DNA of 64,000 bases from Burkholderiales bacterium (GTDB lineage Bacteria; Pseudomonadota; Gammaproteobacteria; Burkholderiales; SG8-39), in assembly GCA_017880775.1 (NCBI GenBank), contig JADGRQ010000003.1, forward strand, positions 56,110-120,109, in the 5' to 3' direction. The translations under genes and the position numbers were made by a program. The notes under the pieces were generated by a model that saw only the letters and a list, made by a program, of their open reading frames with translations, had not been told where the DNA came from and searched no databases. Below are positions 9,211 through 19,859 of this stretch, in pieces. Each line of letters starts with the position of its first letter. The stretch's first letter is position 1.

Positions 9211-10120
9211 CGGCCCCATCCTTGCGCCGTCGTTTGCCCTTCACCGCCTTGCGCTCACTCTCGGCGTCATCGGGCAGCACAAGCCGCTTCGGTTCATTTG
9301 CGAGTACCAGCAGGTAGCGGTTGCGCTCCACACCCGCCGCCGGCTGGCAGACGATGCGCGCGAAAGCATACGCCGCGTCACGCTCGATGCGCACCACGCT
9401 TGCGACCGGCAGTCCGGGCGGGTAGGTCCCGTCGATGCCTGATGTCACTAGCTGGTCGCCGTTCTGGATTTCGGCATTGGCCGCCATGAAGCGCAGCTCC
9501 AGCGTGCCCGATGCGCCCGCGCCGAAGGCGACCGCGCGCAAGCCGGTGCGCAGCACCTGTACCGGGATCGCGTGGTCCTTGTCGGTAAGCAGCGTGATTT
9601 CCGCAACCATCGGATACGCGCGCGTGATTTGTCCAACGACGCCGAGCTCATCGACCACCGCCTGGCCGGCACGGATGCCCTGCCCAGTTCCCTTGTCGAC
9701 GATCAGCTTGCGCGCGAACGGATCGCGACCTGAATAGAGCGCTTCGACCGGCGTAGCGGCAAATGGCAGCCGCTCGGCCGCGCCGATCAGCCTGCGCAAC
9801 TGCTCGGTTTCCGCGGCGGCGGCCTCATAGCGCAGCGCCTGCTGGCTGGCGGCGAGCAGCCGGGAGCGCAACTCGGCGTTTTCGCCGAGGAGCGCGGACT
9901 GGCTGGTGAAGAACCCCGAGATGCGCTCGAGGAAATGCCCGGGCGCGGCGGCGATGCTCTGCAACGGATAGGCGGCTGCGGCAAGCGCGCTGCGCAGCGC
10001 TTCGGCGTAACGGAAGCGCGCATCGATCACCAGCAACGCGACGGAAAGAGAAGCGAAAAAAGCGAGCCGGACGAGCGGAGCAGGGCCGCGTTTGAAGAAC
10101 GGCGGCGGTTGGTGCTCCAT
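9200..10120 (-). CDS. mreC: Rod shape-determining protein MreC
   Basis: Bitopic inner-membrane scaffold of the elongasome; its periplasmic beta-domain regulates PBP2. The 306 residues show an N-terminal membrane helix (about 16-38). A coiled coil at about 70-115 follows (ENAELRSRLLAASQQALRYE then AETEQLRRLIG). The beta-barrel domain contains KGTGQGIRAGQAVVDELGVV and GDQLVTSGIDGTYPPGLPVA. The C-terminal tail is strongly basic (KAVKGKRRRKDG). It starts 31 nt after the mreB stop. Confidence 0.96.
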   Translation of the reverse strand: MEHQPPPFFKRGPAPLVRLAFFASLSVALLVIDARFRYAEALRSALAAAAYPLQSIAAAPGHFLERISGFFTSQSALLGENAELRSRLLAASQQALRYEAAAAETEQLRRLIGAAERLPFAATPVEALYSGRDPFARKLIVDKGTGQGIRAGQAVVDELGVVGQITRAYPMVAEITLLTDKDHAIPVQVLRTGLRAVAFGAGASGTLELRFMAANAEIQNGDQLVTSGIDGTYPPGLPVASVVRIERDAAYAFARIVCQPAAGVERNRYLLVLANEPKRLVLPDDAESERKAVKGKRRRKDGADGG

Positions 10121-10151
10121 CAGCGCAGGAAAGGAGGTTGCCCCCTTTCAC

Positions 10152-11225
<1,074 letters not shown>

Positions 11226-11350
11226 TCAACTCCGGTGGCTAAGGCTGTGTCAATAAAGCGCTCTATGATACCCTAACGCGACCGGCGAATGACAGGTCGG
11301 CGGGCCCTTCGGGCAGCCCCTGATGGCCCGGTACGACTTCGTTTCCCGCC

Positions 11351-11638
11351 ATGTCCCTCAGCCTCGACGACGTCCAACGCATCGCCCTGCTTGCGCGTAT
11401 CGCGATCGACCCGGGCGAAGAACAGACCGTGCTCGACGGTCTGAACCGCGTGATGGAATTGATCGGGGAGATGCAGGCCGTGGACACGACCGGCATCGAG
11501 CCGATGTCCCATGCGCTCGACGTGACCCAACGCCTGCGCGAGGATGTGGTCAGCGAGGTCGACCAGCGCGCCCGGTACCAAGCGAACGCACCGGCCGTCG
11601 AGAACGGGCTGTACCTCGTGCCCAAGGTGATCGAGTAG
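11351..11638 (+). CDS. gatC: Asp-tRNA(Asn)/Glu-tRNA(Gln) amidotransferase subunit C
   Basis: Small stabilising subunit of the GatCAB complex, which converts misacylated Glu-tRNA(Gln) and Asp-tRNA(Asn) to the cognate aminoacyl-tRNAs. The 95 residues match the family length. They contain [20 protein letters not shown] at the N-terminus, [15 protein letters not shown], and the C-terminal YLVPKVIE. It is first in the gatC-gatA-gatB operon, divergent from mreB. A TATGAT hexamer at 11264-11269 could serve as its -10 box, with no clear -35. Confidence 0.95.
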   Translation: MSLSLDDVQRIALLARIAIDPGEEQTVLDGLNRVMELIGEMQAVDTTGIEPMSHALDVTQRLREDVVSEVDQRARYQANAPAVENGLYLVPKVIE

Positions 11639-11654
11639 AGCTCCGCCCTGCACC

Positions 11655-13115
11655 GTGCTCAATTCCTCGCTGTCTGAACTGTCCGCTGCGCTCGCGGGCG
11701 GGAAACTTTCCAGCGTCGAGCTGACGCAGATGTTCCTCGCGCGCATCGCCCGGTTGAACGGAGCGCTGAACGCGTTCATCACCGTCGATGAGGAGCGCAG
11801 CCTCGAGTGCGCGCGGCGCGCCGACGCAGCGCGGCTGCACGACGCGGTGGGCCCGCTCAACGGTATCCCGATCGCCCACAAGGATATCTTCTGCACCAGC
11901 GGCGTGCGCACGACCTGCGGTTCGCGCATGCTTGCGAACTTCACGTCGCCCTATGACGCGCACGTGGTCGAACGCTTTGCCGCCGCTGGTGCGGTACTGC
12001 TTGGCAAGACCAACATGGACGAGTTCGCGATGGGTTCATCCAGCGAGACCTCGTGGTTCGGCCCGGTGCGTAACCCTTGGGACACGACGCGCGTTCCGGG
12101 GGGGTCCTCCGGGGGCTCGGCGGTCGCGGTGGCGGCACGCCTTGCGCCCGCCGCCACCGGAACTGACACCGGCGGATCGATCCGACAGCCGGCAGCGATG
12201 TCCGGGATTTCGGGGCTCAAGCCCACCTATGGTGTGGTTTCCCGCTATGGGATGGTCGCGTTCGCGTCGTCGCTCGATCAGGCCGGGCCGATGGCCAAGA
12301 GCGCTGCGGACCTGGCGCTGCTGCTCAACGTCATGGCGGGCTTTGACGAACGCGACTCGACCAGCCTCGAGCGCGAGCCCGAGGACTACGCGCGAGACCT
12401 GGACAAACCGCTCGCTGGACTGCGCATTGGCCTTCCGCGGGAGTATTTCAGCGAGGGCGTCGATACGGACGTCGCGGCGCGGGTATGCGAGGCGATTCGC
12501 GAGTTCGAAACGCTCGGTGCCAGCACCGTCGAGGTGAACCTTCCCAACACGCGGCTGTCGCTGCCGTCGTATTACGTGCTCGCCCTGGCGGAGGCGTCGT
12601 CCAATCTTTCGCGCTTCGACGGCGTTCGCTATGGCCACCGCGCCGCGCAGTATCGCGACCTCCTGGACATGTACTGCAGATCGCGCGCCGAGGGATTCGG
12701 CGCGGAAGTGAAGCGGCGCATCCTGATTGGCACGTATGTGCTGTCGGCGGGTTATTACGACGCCTACTACCTGCAGGCGCAGAAGCTGCGGCGCCTGGTC
12801 GCGCGCGACTTCGCTGCGGCATTCGGCGGCTGCGACCTGATCATGGGCCCCACCGCGCCAGGCACGGCGTTCCCGCACGGCGCGAACACCGACGACCCGG
12901 TGCAGATGTACCTCAACGATATCTTCACCATCGCGGTCAACCTCGCGGGACTGCCGGGAATGTCGATTCCGTGCGGATTCGACTCGCGCGGTCTGCCGGT
13001 CGGCTTGCAGATCATCGGAAATTATTTTTCCGAGGCGCGCATGCTCGGCGCGGCGCACCGCTACCAGCTTGCGACTGATTGGCACGCGCGCGTGCCGACG
13101 GAGACGCCATTGTGA
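11655..13115 (+). CDS. gatA: Asp-tRNA(Asn)/Glu-tRNA(Gln) amidotransferase subunit A
   Basis: Glutaminase subunit of GatCAB, liberating ammonia that is channelled to GatB. The 486-residue amidase-signature protein has its Ser-cisSer-Lys triad at K76 (in IAHKDIFC), S151 (in [10 protein letters not shown]) and S175 (in [11 protein letters not shown]). GTG 11655 follows gatC by 16 nt. The stop overlaps the gatB GTG (GTGA). A second amidase-signature protein at 33.8-35.3 kb is a stand-alone enzyme and not part of this complex. Confidence 0.97.
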   Translation: MLNSSLSELSAALAGGKLSSVELTQMFLARIARLNGALNAFITVDEERSLECARRADAARLHDAVGPLNGIPIAHKDIFCTSGVRTTCGSRMLANFTSPYDAHVVERFAAAGAVLLGKTNMDEFAMGSSSETSWFGPVRNPWDTTRVPGGSSGGSAVAVAARLAPAATGTDTGGSIRQPAAMSGISGLKPTYGVVSRYGMVAFASSLDQAGPMAKSAADLALLLNVMAGFDERDSTSLEREPEDYARDLDKPLAGLRIGLPREYFSEGVDTDVAARVCEAIREFETLGASTVEVNLPNTRLSLPSYYVLALAEASSNLSRFDGVRYGHRAAQYRDLLDMYCRSRAEGFGAEVKRRILIGTYVLSAGYYDAYYLQAQKLRRLVARDFAAAFGGCDLIMGPTAPGTAFPHGANTDDPVQMYLNDIFTIAVNLAGLPGMSIPCGFDSRGLPVGLQIIGNYFSEARMLGAAHRYQLATDWHARVPTETPL

Positions 13116-14542
13116 ACTGGGAGATCGTGATCGGCATCGAGACGCACGCCCAGCTCGCCGCTGCGAGCAAGATCTTCTCGGGCGCCTCGACCGCCTATGG
13201 CGCCGCGCCCAACACCCAGGCGAGCGCGGTGGACATCGCTCTGCCGGGCGTGCTGCCGGTGCTCAACAAGCGCGCGGTCGAATGCGCGATCAAGTTCGGG
13301 CTGGCGGTCGGCGCGACGATCAACCGGCGTTCGGTGTTCGCGCGCAAGAACTACTTCTACCCCGACCTGCCCAAGGGCTATCAGATCAGCCAGTATGAGC
13401 TGCCTATCGTAAAAGGTGGATCGCTGACGATTCTCACCAAGCAGGGTGAGAAAACAGTGAGGCTTACTCGCGCGCATCTTGAAGAGGACGCCGGCAAGTC
13501 GCTGCACGAGGATTTTCACGGGATGAGCGGCATCGACCTCAACCGGGCTGGAACGCCGTTGCTGGAGATTGTCACCGAACCGGACGTGCACTCTGCGGAG
13601 GAGGCGGTGGCCTACGCCAAGGCGTTGCACGCGCTGGTGCGCTGGATCGATATCTGCGACGGCAACATGCAGGAGGGTTCGTTCCGCTGTGATGCCAATG
13701 TCTCCGTGCGAAAGCCGAACGCGCCGCTCGGTACGCGGGCCGAAATCAAGAACTTGAATTCCTTTCGCTTCATGGAGCAGGCGATCCAGTATGAGGTGAA
13801 GCGCCAGATAGAGATTCTCGAGGATGGCGGGAAGCTCGTGCAGGAAACACGCCTCTACGACCCCGATCGCGACGAGACGCGGTCGATGCGATCGAAAGAG
13901 GATGCGCACGACTACCGTTACTTCCCGGATCCGGATCTGCTGCCGCTGGAGGTGTCGGAGGCATGGATTGAGCAAGTCAAGGGCTCGATGCCGGAACTAC
14001 CGCAAGCGCGATACGGCAAACTCATTGCATACGGGCTTTTGCCCGATCAGGCGAATCAGCACATGTCCAGTCGTGAATCGTCGACGTTCGCATTGTCTGC
14101 ATTTACCGGGGCATCAAGAAACGATATTCCGAGCCTTTCAAACTGGATTACGGGTCCATTGAGTGCGAAATTGAATGAGGAGAGTCTTGAGTTCGCGCAA
14201 AGCCGGGTCACGTCAGAGCAGTTGCGCAGGCTAGTCGCCCGTATTGACGATGGGACGCTTTCCAGAAAGATGGCAAAGGAAGTGTTCGACGCGATGTGGT
14301 CCGGCGAAGGCGACGCCGACGCCATCATCGAGAAGCGCGGCCTGAAACAGCTCTCCGATTCTACCGCGGTCGAGAAGATCGTCGACGAAGTGCTCGCCGC
14401 CAACGCAAAGCAGGTCGAGGACTACCGCGCCGGTAAGGCCAAGGCTTTCAATGCGCTGATCGGCCAGGTGATGAAGGCGACCAAAGGCAAGGCCAATCCG
14501 CAGCAGGTCAACGAGATTCTGCGGCGCAAGCTCTCCGGCTGA
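13112..14542 (+). CDS. gatB: Asp-tRNA(Asn)/Glu-tRNA(Gln) amidotransferase subunit B
   Basis: Kinase/transamidase subunit that phosphorylates the misacylated tRNA carboxylate and amidates it. The 476 residues comprise the cradle domain (start [15 protein letters not shown], then [15 protein letters not shown]) and the helical plus YqeY-like tail ([20 protein letters not shown]). GTG 13112 overlaps the gatA stop and places [10 protein letters not shown] at the N-terminus as in relatives; an upstream in-frame ATG at 13079 lies inside gatA. A patch at about 14040-14220 is markedly less GC-rich and encodes a divergent stretch ([20 protein letters not shown]) in the helical domain. Confidence 0.96.
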   Translation: MNWEIVIGIETHAQLAAASKIFSGASTAYGAAPNTQASAVDIALPGVLPVLNKRAVECAIKFGLAVGATINRRSVFARKNYFYPDLPKGYQISQYELPIVKGGSLTILTKQGEKTVRLTRAHLEEDAGKSLHEDFHGMSGIDLNRAGTPLLEIVTEPDVHSAEEAVAYAKALHALVRWIDICDGNMQEGSFRCDANVSVRKPNAPLGTRAEIKNLNSFRFMEQAIQYEVKRQIEILEDGGKLVQETRLYDPDRDETRSMRSKEDAHDYRYFPDPDLLPLEVSEAWIEQVKGSMPELPQARYGKLIAYGLLPDQANQHMSSRESSTFALSAFTGASRNDIPSLSNWITGPLSAKLNEESLEFAQSRVTSEQLRRLVARIDDGTLSRKMAKEVFDAMWSGEGDADAIIEKRGLKQLSDSTAVEKIVDEVLAANAKQVEDYRAGKAKAFNALIGQVMKATKGKANPQQVNEILRRKLSG

Positions 14543-14545
14543 GGG

Positions 14546-15220
14546 CTATTTCTTGGCATCCTTCGTGGCGGAGTCCTTCGCCGCCGCCGGCGCGTCCACC
14601 GGTGCCGCGCCGCCCTTGTTCAACTCCACGAAGCGCCTCTTGTCTTCGTCGTACTTGGCATTGATGGTGTCGACGTCCTTTTTCTTCGCAGCCAGCAGTT
14701 GCTGTGCCGCGTTGAGGTCGATCTCGTTGTTCGTGACGTCCTCGGACAGCTTGGCGGGCGGCTTGTTCCTGCCCTGGTAAAACTCCATCTCTCTTTTCAG
14801 TTCCTGGCCGCGTTTGTCGATCTGCGCGATCCGGCCTTCGATCTCCTTGACCGCCACTTCGTTGTCCTGCAGCGCGCGATGACGGGCAAAGGCGATGTCC
14901 TTCTCGCTGGTGTAAGTCTCCAGCAGCGCGCGGTTGCGACGCGCTTCGTCCTTTGCCGCAGCGGCAGCTTCGGCGTTCCTCTTGTCTTCGGCTTCTTTTG
15001 CGGCGCGCTGTTCGAGGGTGAGCGGCGCCGCGACGCGCTTGACGACATTGCCGGACTTGTCGAGGTACTCGACCGCCTGTCCGACGCACTGCGACGGCAC
15101 GGTCTGCCCGAAATACTTCTTGCCGTCCTTGCCGACGCAGCGGACCGCCTGCGCGTGAAGCGCGAGCGGCAGCGCGGCGGCGAACACCGCAAGCGTAGCG
15201 ACGACTTTCAAGCGATGCAT
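14546..15220 (-). CDS. Exported DUF4124-domain protein with coiled coil
   Basis: Function unknown. The 224-residue product begins with a signal peptide (MHRLKVVATLAVFAAALPLA, cleavage after HAQA). A DUF4124-type segment follows at about 22-60 (VRCVGKDGKKYFGQTVP, with two cysteines about 20 apart). A long charged coiled coil fills about 65-190, and the tail is Ala/Lys-rich. ATG 15220 was chosen for its GGGGGACA Shine-Dalgarno and because it opens directly into the signal peptide. It converges on gatB with only 3 nt between stops. DUF4124 proteins are common periplasmic proteins in betaproteobacteria; no partner is evident here. Confidence 0.8.
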   Translation of the reverse strand: MHRLKVVATLAVFAAALPLALHAQAVRCVGKDGKKYFGQTVPSQCVGQAVEYLDKSGNVVKRVAAPLTLEQRAAKEAEDKRNAEAAAAAKDEARRNRALLETYTSEKDIAFARHRALQDNEVAVKEIEGRIAQIDKRGQELKREMEFYQGRNKPPAKLSEDVTNNEIDLNAAQQLLAAKKKDVDTINAKYDEDKRRFVELNKGGAAPVDAPAAAKDSATKDAKK

Positions 15221-15377
15221 TTCTGTCCCCCGTAAGGACGCCCGTCGAACAAGCGCATTCTCCGTCATTCCATGCCTGCGCTCAAGGAGCGGTTCATCCG
15301 CACCAACGTGCGTGCCTGCGCGCCGGTTGACGCTTGCCGTGCGCTAGAATCGCAGTCACCATCCGCGCGAGCCGCCC

Positions 15378-16067
15378 ATGAATTTCGCCGACAAGGCCCT
15401 GATCGCCGAGATCACCGCAAAAATGCTGCTCGAGGTCAACGCGGTGCTGTTCTCGGACGAAAAGCCGTTCATTTTCACTTCGGGCTGGGCGAGCCCGGTG
15501 TACATCGACTGCCGCAAGCTGATCTTTTATCCACGTATCCGCACCCAGTTGGTGGATTTCGCTGCCGTCACGCTTGCGCGTGACGCCGGGTTCGAGCAGT
15601 TCGACGTGATCGCGGGCGGCGAAACAGCGGGAATCCCGTATGCGGCGTGGATCGCCGACCGGCTCGGGCTGCCGATGCAGTACATCCGCAAGAAGCCAAA
15701 GGGCTTTGGGCGCAATGCGCAGATCGAGGGCGACATCAAGGAGGGTGCGCGCACGCTGCTGGTCGAGGATCTCACCACCGACGGACGCTCCAAGATCAAC
15801 TTCTGCAAGGCGCTGCGCGATGCCGGCGCGATCGTCGATCACGTTTTCGTCAACTTCTACTACGACATCTTTCCCGAGTCGAAAAAGACGATGAGCGACC
15901 TTGGCGTGAAATTGCACCACCTTGCCACCTGGTGGGACGTTCTGCGCGTGGTGAAGCAGGGAGGCTACCTGCAGGCCGCGCAGATCGACGAAGTCGAGAA
16001 GTTCCTGCGCGCACCTGCCGGGTGGTCGGCGGCGCACGGCGGCGTTTCGAGCTTCCCTTCCGCGTGA
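15378..16067 (+). CDS. pyrE: Orotate phosphoribosyltransferase
   Basis: Pyrimidine biosynthesis: orotate plus PRPP gives OMP. The 229-residue protein shows the flexible-loop segment [17 protein letters not shown] and the PRPP-binding motif [16 protein letters not shown] at about 127-141. The latter has TTDG where many relatives have ITAG. The substrate-side segment [16 protein letters not shown] is near residue 33. Upstream, a TAGAAT hexamer about 30 nt before the ATG could be its -10. The stop overlaps the xth GTG start by 4 nt. Confidence 0.95.
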   Translation: MNFADKALIAEITAKMLLEVNAVLFSDEKPFIFTSGWASPVYIDCRKLIFYPRIRTQLVDFAAVTLARDAGFEQFDVIAGGETAGIPYAAWIADRLGLPMQYIRKKPKGFGRNAQIEGDIKEGARTLLVEDLTTDGRSKINFCKALRDAGAIVDHVFVNFYYDIFPESKKTMSDLGVKLHHLATWWDVLRVVKQGGYLQAAQIDEVEKFLRAPAGWSAAHGGVSSFPSA

Positions 16068-16843
16068 AGGTCCTCACCCTCAACGTCAACGGCATCCGCT
16101 CGGCCGCGAAGAAAGGGCTTTACCGCTGGCTCCAGGCGCAGCGGGCCGATGTCGTCTGCCTGCAGGAGCTGAAGGCGCAGGAGTCCGATCTAGACGAGAC
16201 GATGCGCGCGCCGAAGGGCTACGCCGCGTATTTCTCGGTTGCGCAGAAGAAGGGTTACAGCGGCGTGGCGCTCTACAGCCGCTACGCCCCGGACAAGATC
16301 GTCAAGGGCTTTGGTGTGCGCGAGTTCGACGCGGAAGGGCGCTACCTCGAAGCCCGGTTCGGCAATCTCTCGGTGGTTTCGGTCTATCTTCCCTCCGGCT
16401 CGAGCGGGCCGCATCGCCAGGACTCGAAGTTCCGGTTTCTGGAAGCGTTCCTGCCGAAACTGCGCAAGCTCAAGGCGAGCGGACGCGAAGTCATCCTGTG
16501 TGGCGACTGGAACATCGCGCACCAGCAGATCGACCTCAGGAACTGGCGCTCGAACCAGAAGAATTCCGGTTTCCTTCCGGAAGAGCGCGCTTGGCTCACG
16601 CAGGTGATCGAGCAGGTCGATTTCGTGGACGTGTTCCGGCGGCTGAACGCCAAGTCCGAGCAGTACACCTGGTGGTCCAACCGAGGCCAGGCCTGGGCAA
16701 AAAATGTCGGTTGGCGCATCGACTACCAGTTTGCGACTCCGGGCGTCGCGCAGACCGCGCGGCGCGAGTCGATCTACAAGAAGAAGCGATTCAGCGACCA
16801 CGCGCCGCTCATCATCGAGTATGAGTGGAAGCTCGACGGCTGA
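16064..16843 (+). CDS. xth: Exodeoxyribonuclease III (AP endonuclease)
   Basis: DNA repair enzyme of the endonuclease/exonuclease/phosphatase fold: cleaves at abasic sites and degrades 3' ends. The 259 residues carry all landmark motifs: [17 protein letters not shown] (metal-binding glutamate), [13 protein letters not shown] (catalytic Asp/Asn), [10 protein letters not shown] and [11 protein letters not shown] (catalytic Asp-His). GTG 16064 overlaps the pyrE stop; longer in-frame forms would extend through pyrE in another frame. The 3' end overlaps the next gene by 23 nt. Confidence 0.95.
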   Translation: MKVLTLNVNGIRSAAKKGLYRWLQAQRADVVCLQELKAQESDLDETMRAPKGYAAYFSVAQKKGYSGVALYSRYAPDKIVKGFGVREFDAEGRYLEARFGNLSVVSVYLPSGSSGPHRQDSKFRFLEAFLPKLRKLKASGREVILCGDWNIAHQQIDLRNWRSNQKNSGFLPEERAWLTQVIEQVDFVDVFRRLNAKSEQYTWWSNRGQAWAKNVGWRIDYQFATPGVAQTARRESIYKKKRFSDHAPLIIEYEWKLDG

Positions 16844-18080
16844 TTACCTGAAGATCTTCCGCAGCCGGAAGATGCTGCTGCTGCTGCTGCTAGGATTCTC
16901 CTCGGGCCTGCCGCTCGCGCTGACCGCTGGAACTCTGCAGGCCTGGCTCGCCTCGGAGCGGGTGGATATCGTCGCAATCGGGTGGTTCGCGCTGGTCGGC
17001 CAGCCTTATACCTACAAATTTCTCTGGGCGCCGGTGATGGACCGTTACGCGCTTCCGTTCCTGGGGCGGCGCCGCGGCTGGCTGCTCGTCACCCAGGTGA
17101 CGCTCGCCTGCGCGATCGTCTTCATGGGCACGCTTTCGCCGGCGGATTCCGCGTGGCTTCTCGGGGGGTCCGCGCTTGCGGTCGCGTTCCTTTCGGCATC
17201 GCAGGACATCGTGTTCGATGCGCTGCGCACCGACTGGCTGGAGCGCGGGGAGCGAGGTGCCGGTGCTGCCGTCTCGGTGCTCGGCTACCGCCTTGCGATG
17301 CTGGTCTCGGGCGCGGGCGCACTGATCCTCGCCGACCAGTGGCTCGGCTGGCACGCGACCTACTGGTTGATTGCGGGGCTGATGGGCGTGGGCATGCTCG
17401 CCACCTGGCTGGCCGTCGAGCCGGAACCGAAAGGCGAAGCGCCGAAATCGCTCGATGCGGCGGCGGCAAAGCCGCTTGCCGAGTTCTTCTCGCGTCGGGG
17501 CGCTGTGCTGATGCTGCTGGTCGTCGTGTTCTACAAGCTCGGCGACGCGTTCGCAGGTAACCTCACCACGACGTTCCTGCTGCGCGGCCCCGGGTTCTCG
17601 CTCACCGAGATCGGTGCCATCAACAAAGGATTTGGCCTGGCTGCAACCATCGCAGGCGCGCTCGCCGGCGGCGCGCTGATGGCGAAAATGCGATTGTTCC
17701 GTGCGCTGCTCGTTTTTGGCGCGCTGCAGGCGTTTACCAATCTCGGATTCATGCTGCTCGCGGCGAACGGAAAGAGTTATCCGCTCATGGTCACCGTGAT
17801 CGGGCTGGAAAACCTTTGCGGCGGGATGGGGACCGCGGCCTATGTCGCGCTCCTGATGGCGCTCTGCGACCGGCGCTTTTCCGCGACGCAGTACGCGCTG
17901 CTGTCCGCGCTTTCCGCCGTCGGGCGCGTTTACGTCGGTCCGGCGGCGGGCTATCTGGTCGAAGGCCTGGGCTGGGAACTGTTCTTCCTGTTTACCTTTG
18001 TCATTGCGTTGCCGGGACTTGCGCTGCTCGTCTGGGTGCGAGAGCGGATCGAGGCGCTCGACGCTGCGCCGGAATCCTGA
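16821..18080 (+). CDS. ampG: AmpG-like MFS permease (muropeptide transporter family)
   Basis: Predicted twelve-helix major facilitator protein (419 residues) most like AmpG, which imports anhydro-muropeptides from the periplasm for cell-wall recycling. Family-like segments are GFSSGLPLALTAGTLQAWLA at about 22-41, PYTYKFLWAPVMDRY, LSASQDIVFDALRTDWLE and NKGFGLAATIAGALAGGALM. Start ATG 16821 overlaps xth by 23 nt, so the gene follows pyrE-xth in one operon. The window also encodes slt, which generates such muropeptides. Substrate assignment rests on family resemblance; another small-solute MFS role is possible. Confidence 0.8.
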   Translation: MSGSSTADYLKIFRSRKMLLLLLLGFSSGLPLALTAGTLQAWLASERVDIVAIGWFALVGQPYTYKFLWAPVMDRYALPFLGRRRGWLLVTQVTLACAIVFMGTLSPADSAWLLGGSALAVAFLSASQDIVFDALRTDWLERGERGAGAAVSVLGYRLAMLVSGAGALILADQWLGWHATYWLIAGLMGVGMLATWLAVEPEPKGEAPKSLDAAAAKPLAEFFSRRGAVLMLLVVVFYKLGDAFAGNLTTTFLLRGPGFSLTEIGAINKGFGLAATIAGALAGGALMAKMRLFRALLVFGALQAFTNLGFMLLAANGKSYPLMVTVIGLENLCGGMGTAAYVALLMALCDRRFSATQYALLSALSAVGRVYVGPAAGYLVEGLGWELFFLFTFVIALPGLALLVWVRERIEALDAAPES

Positions 18081-18231
18081 GGTAACGCGGGCTTGGCCAC
18101 GGTCGGCGCGTTCGCGACCTGCAATGTTGGCTTCCGCACCTAGTTTCACATATTTCCATTGCGGAGGCGCATAGACTGTCCGTCTCGGAAAAGTCCCACA
18201 GGCCTGGGAGCAGTTCTACACAAGTGAGATC

Positions 18232-18417
18232 ATGAAACGCACTGCATTTCGTTCCCGCAAAGTTCCGGTCGCCTGGAGCGATCCCGAGTATGCCGCGCTG
18301 CAGGGCGACTTCGCCGACACCTTCGACGATCGCGTAAGCGAAAGCCTTGTCGATTACGAGGATGAGCGCGAGGCCGTAGAAGTCGTCGTGCAGAGAATGA
18401 CCCGCACCGTGAACTGA
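18232..18417 (+). CDS. Small acidic protein of unknown function
   Basis: A 61-residue reading frame (MKRTAFRSRKVPVAWSDPEY then an acidic helix-like half, SLVDYEDEREAVEVVVQRM). Codon third positions are dominated by G and C as in neighbouring real genes, and a GTGAG-type Shine-Dalgarno sits 4 nt before the ATG. It ends 13 nt before the PLD-family lipoprotein gene and likely heads a three-gene unit with it. No family is recognised. The opposite strand carries a longer frame with no domain, judged a shadow. Confidence 0.55.
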   Translation: MKRTAFRSRKVPVAWSDPEYAALQGDFADTFDDRVSESLVDYEDEREAVEVVVQRMTRTVN

Positions 18418-18430
18418 CGTGGAGGCGGTG

Positions 18431-19846
18431 TTGCCGAACAGGTCGATGCGGTCAGTGGTTCGGTGCCGCATCGCGGGATGCCTGGCGGCAGTGTTGCTCG
18501 CTGCCCTTGCCGGATGCGGTTCGCTGCCGACCATCGTTCCCGACATGGCAATGCGTCGGGACGAGCCTGTTCAAATGGACGGCGCGCGCGGCCCGCTTTC
18601 TACCCGGGAAAGCAAAGCGATCCTCGCGCGGCTCAAGAGCCGCGGCGAACAAACCAGCATCTTCGACCGGCATCTGGCACTGGAAGAGGGCATCGTCGGG
18701 AGCCCCTTGGTAGTGGGCAACAGGGCGGTCCTGCTGCAGGACGGTCCGTCGACGTTTGAGGCCATGTTCACGGCCATTCGCAATGCGAAAGACCATATCA
18801 ATATGGAAACCTACATCATTGAGGACGATGAAGTGGGAAAACGCTTTGCCGACGCGTTGATCGAGAAGCAGGCCCAGGGTGTGCAGGTGAGCCTTATCTA
18901 CGACAGCGTCGGGTCGATGGATACCCCGAGGGAATTCTTCAAGCGTCTCACCGATCGTGGCATCAGCGTTCTGGAGTTCAATCCCGTCAACCCGCTGGCT
19001 GCAAGAGCGGATTGGAACGTCAATCAGCGCGATCACCGCAAACTGCTGGTCGTGGATGGCCAGTCCGGGTTCCTCGGCGGGATCAACATCAGCAGTGTTT
19101 ATTCGGGGGGGTCGTTCAGCGAGTCATCCAAATCCAAGCAGCGGCGCGACACTGGGCCTCCGTGGCGCGATACCCACCTTCAGCTTGATGGACCCGTGGT
19201 CGGCGAGTTCCAGAAACTGTTTCTCGCAACGTGGGAGAAGCAAAAGGGTGAGCCGCTCGCGCCGAGGAATTATTTCCCGCAATTCACAAGCAAGGGCAAG
19301 GAGGTCGTGCGCGCCATCGGCAGCTCCCCCGATGAGCCTTACAGCCTGATCTACGCGACGCTGATCTCGGCCATCAGCAGCGCTGAAACCAGCGTGTACC
19401 TGACCAACGCCTATTTCGTCCCGGATCCGCAGCTGCTCGCCGCCCTCAAGGACGCCGCGCAACGCGGCGTGGACGTGAAACTCATCCTGCCGAGCAATAC
19501 CGATTCCTGGCTGGTGTTCCATACCGGACGGTCCTACTATGCCGAGCTGCTGGAGGCGGGAGTAAAAATCCATGAGCGACGCGGCCCGCTGCTGCACGCA
19601 AAGACCGCGCTCATCGACGGTGTGTGGTCGACCATCGGATCGACCAACCTCGATTGGCGCAGTTTCCTGCACAATCACGAGGTCAACGCCGTGATCCTGG
19701 GACAGGGGTTCGGCGCGCAGATGCGGGCCATGTTCGAGATGGACCTGGCCGTCTGCAATGCCATCACACTTGAAGAATGGGAGCAGCGTTCGATCGGCAA
19801 TCGCCTGAGGGAAACATTCGCTCGAATGTGGCAACGCCTGCTGTAG
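18431..19846 (+). CDS. Lipoprotein of the phospholipase D/cardiolipin synthase family
   Basis: Predicted envelope-anchored phosphatidyltransferase making cardiolipin or remodelling phospholipid headgroups. A signal peptide ends in the lipobox LAALAGC. Two HKD (HxKx4D) motifs follow: DHRKLLVVDG at about residue 203 and LHAKTALIDG at about 389, the latter followed by GSTNLDWRS. The two catalytic halves and length near 470 fit bacterial cardiolipin synthases; the lipid anchor replaces the usual N-terminal membrane helices. Start choice: TTG 18431 has GGAGG 6 nt upstream; ATG 18446 and GTG 18419 are alternatives. GC content is lower than in flanking genes, and an exported protein of unknown function follows 13 nt downstream. 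Confidence 0.85.
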   Translation: MPNRSMRSVVRCRIAGCLAAVLLAALAGCGSLPTIVPDMAMRRDEPVQMDGARGPLSTRESKAILARLKSRGEQTSIFDRHLALEEGIVGSPLVVGNRAVLLQDGPSTFEAMFTAIRNAKDHINMETYIIEDDEVGKRFADALIEKQAQGVQVSLIYDSVGSMDTPREFFKRLTDRGISVLEFNPVNPLAARADWNVNQRDHRKLLVVDGQSGFLGGINISSVYSGGSFSESSKSKQRRDTGPPWRDTHLQLDGPVVGEFQKLFLATWEKQKGEPLAPRNYFPQFTSKGKEVVRAIGSSPDEPYSLIYATLISAISSAETSVYLTNAYFVPDPQLLAALKDAAQRGVDVKLILPSNTDSWLVFHTGRSYYAELLEAGVKIHERRGPLLHAKTALIDGVWSTIGSTNLDWRSFLHNHEVNAVILGQGFGAQMRAMFEMDLAVCNAITLEEWEQRSIGNRLRETFARMWQRLL

Positions 19847-19859
19847 ACGCCGGGCATTC

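Noticed and set aside
15345..15377. Promoter of pyrE
   Set aside because: A TAGAAT hexamer is present but no -35 hexamer occurs at 16-18 nt spacing, so it is mentioned only as a candidate in the gene entry.
18001..18546. 181-codon minus-strand frame opposite the small acidic protein
   Set aside because: No domain or ribosome site; codon third positions fit the plus-strand 61-residue frame better.
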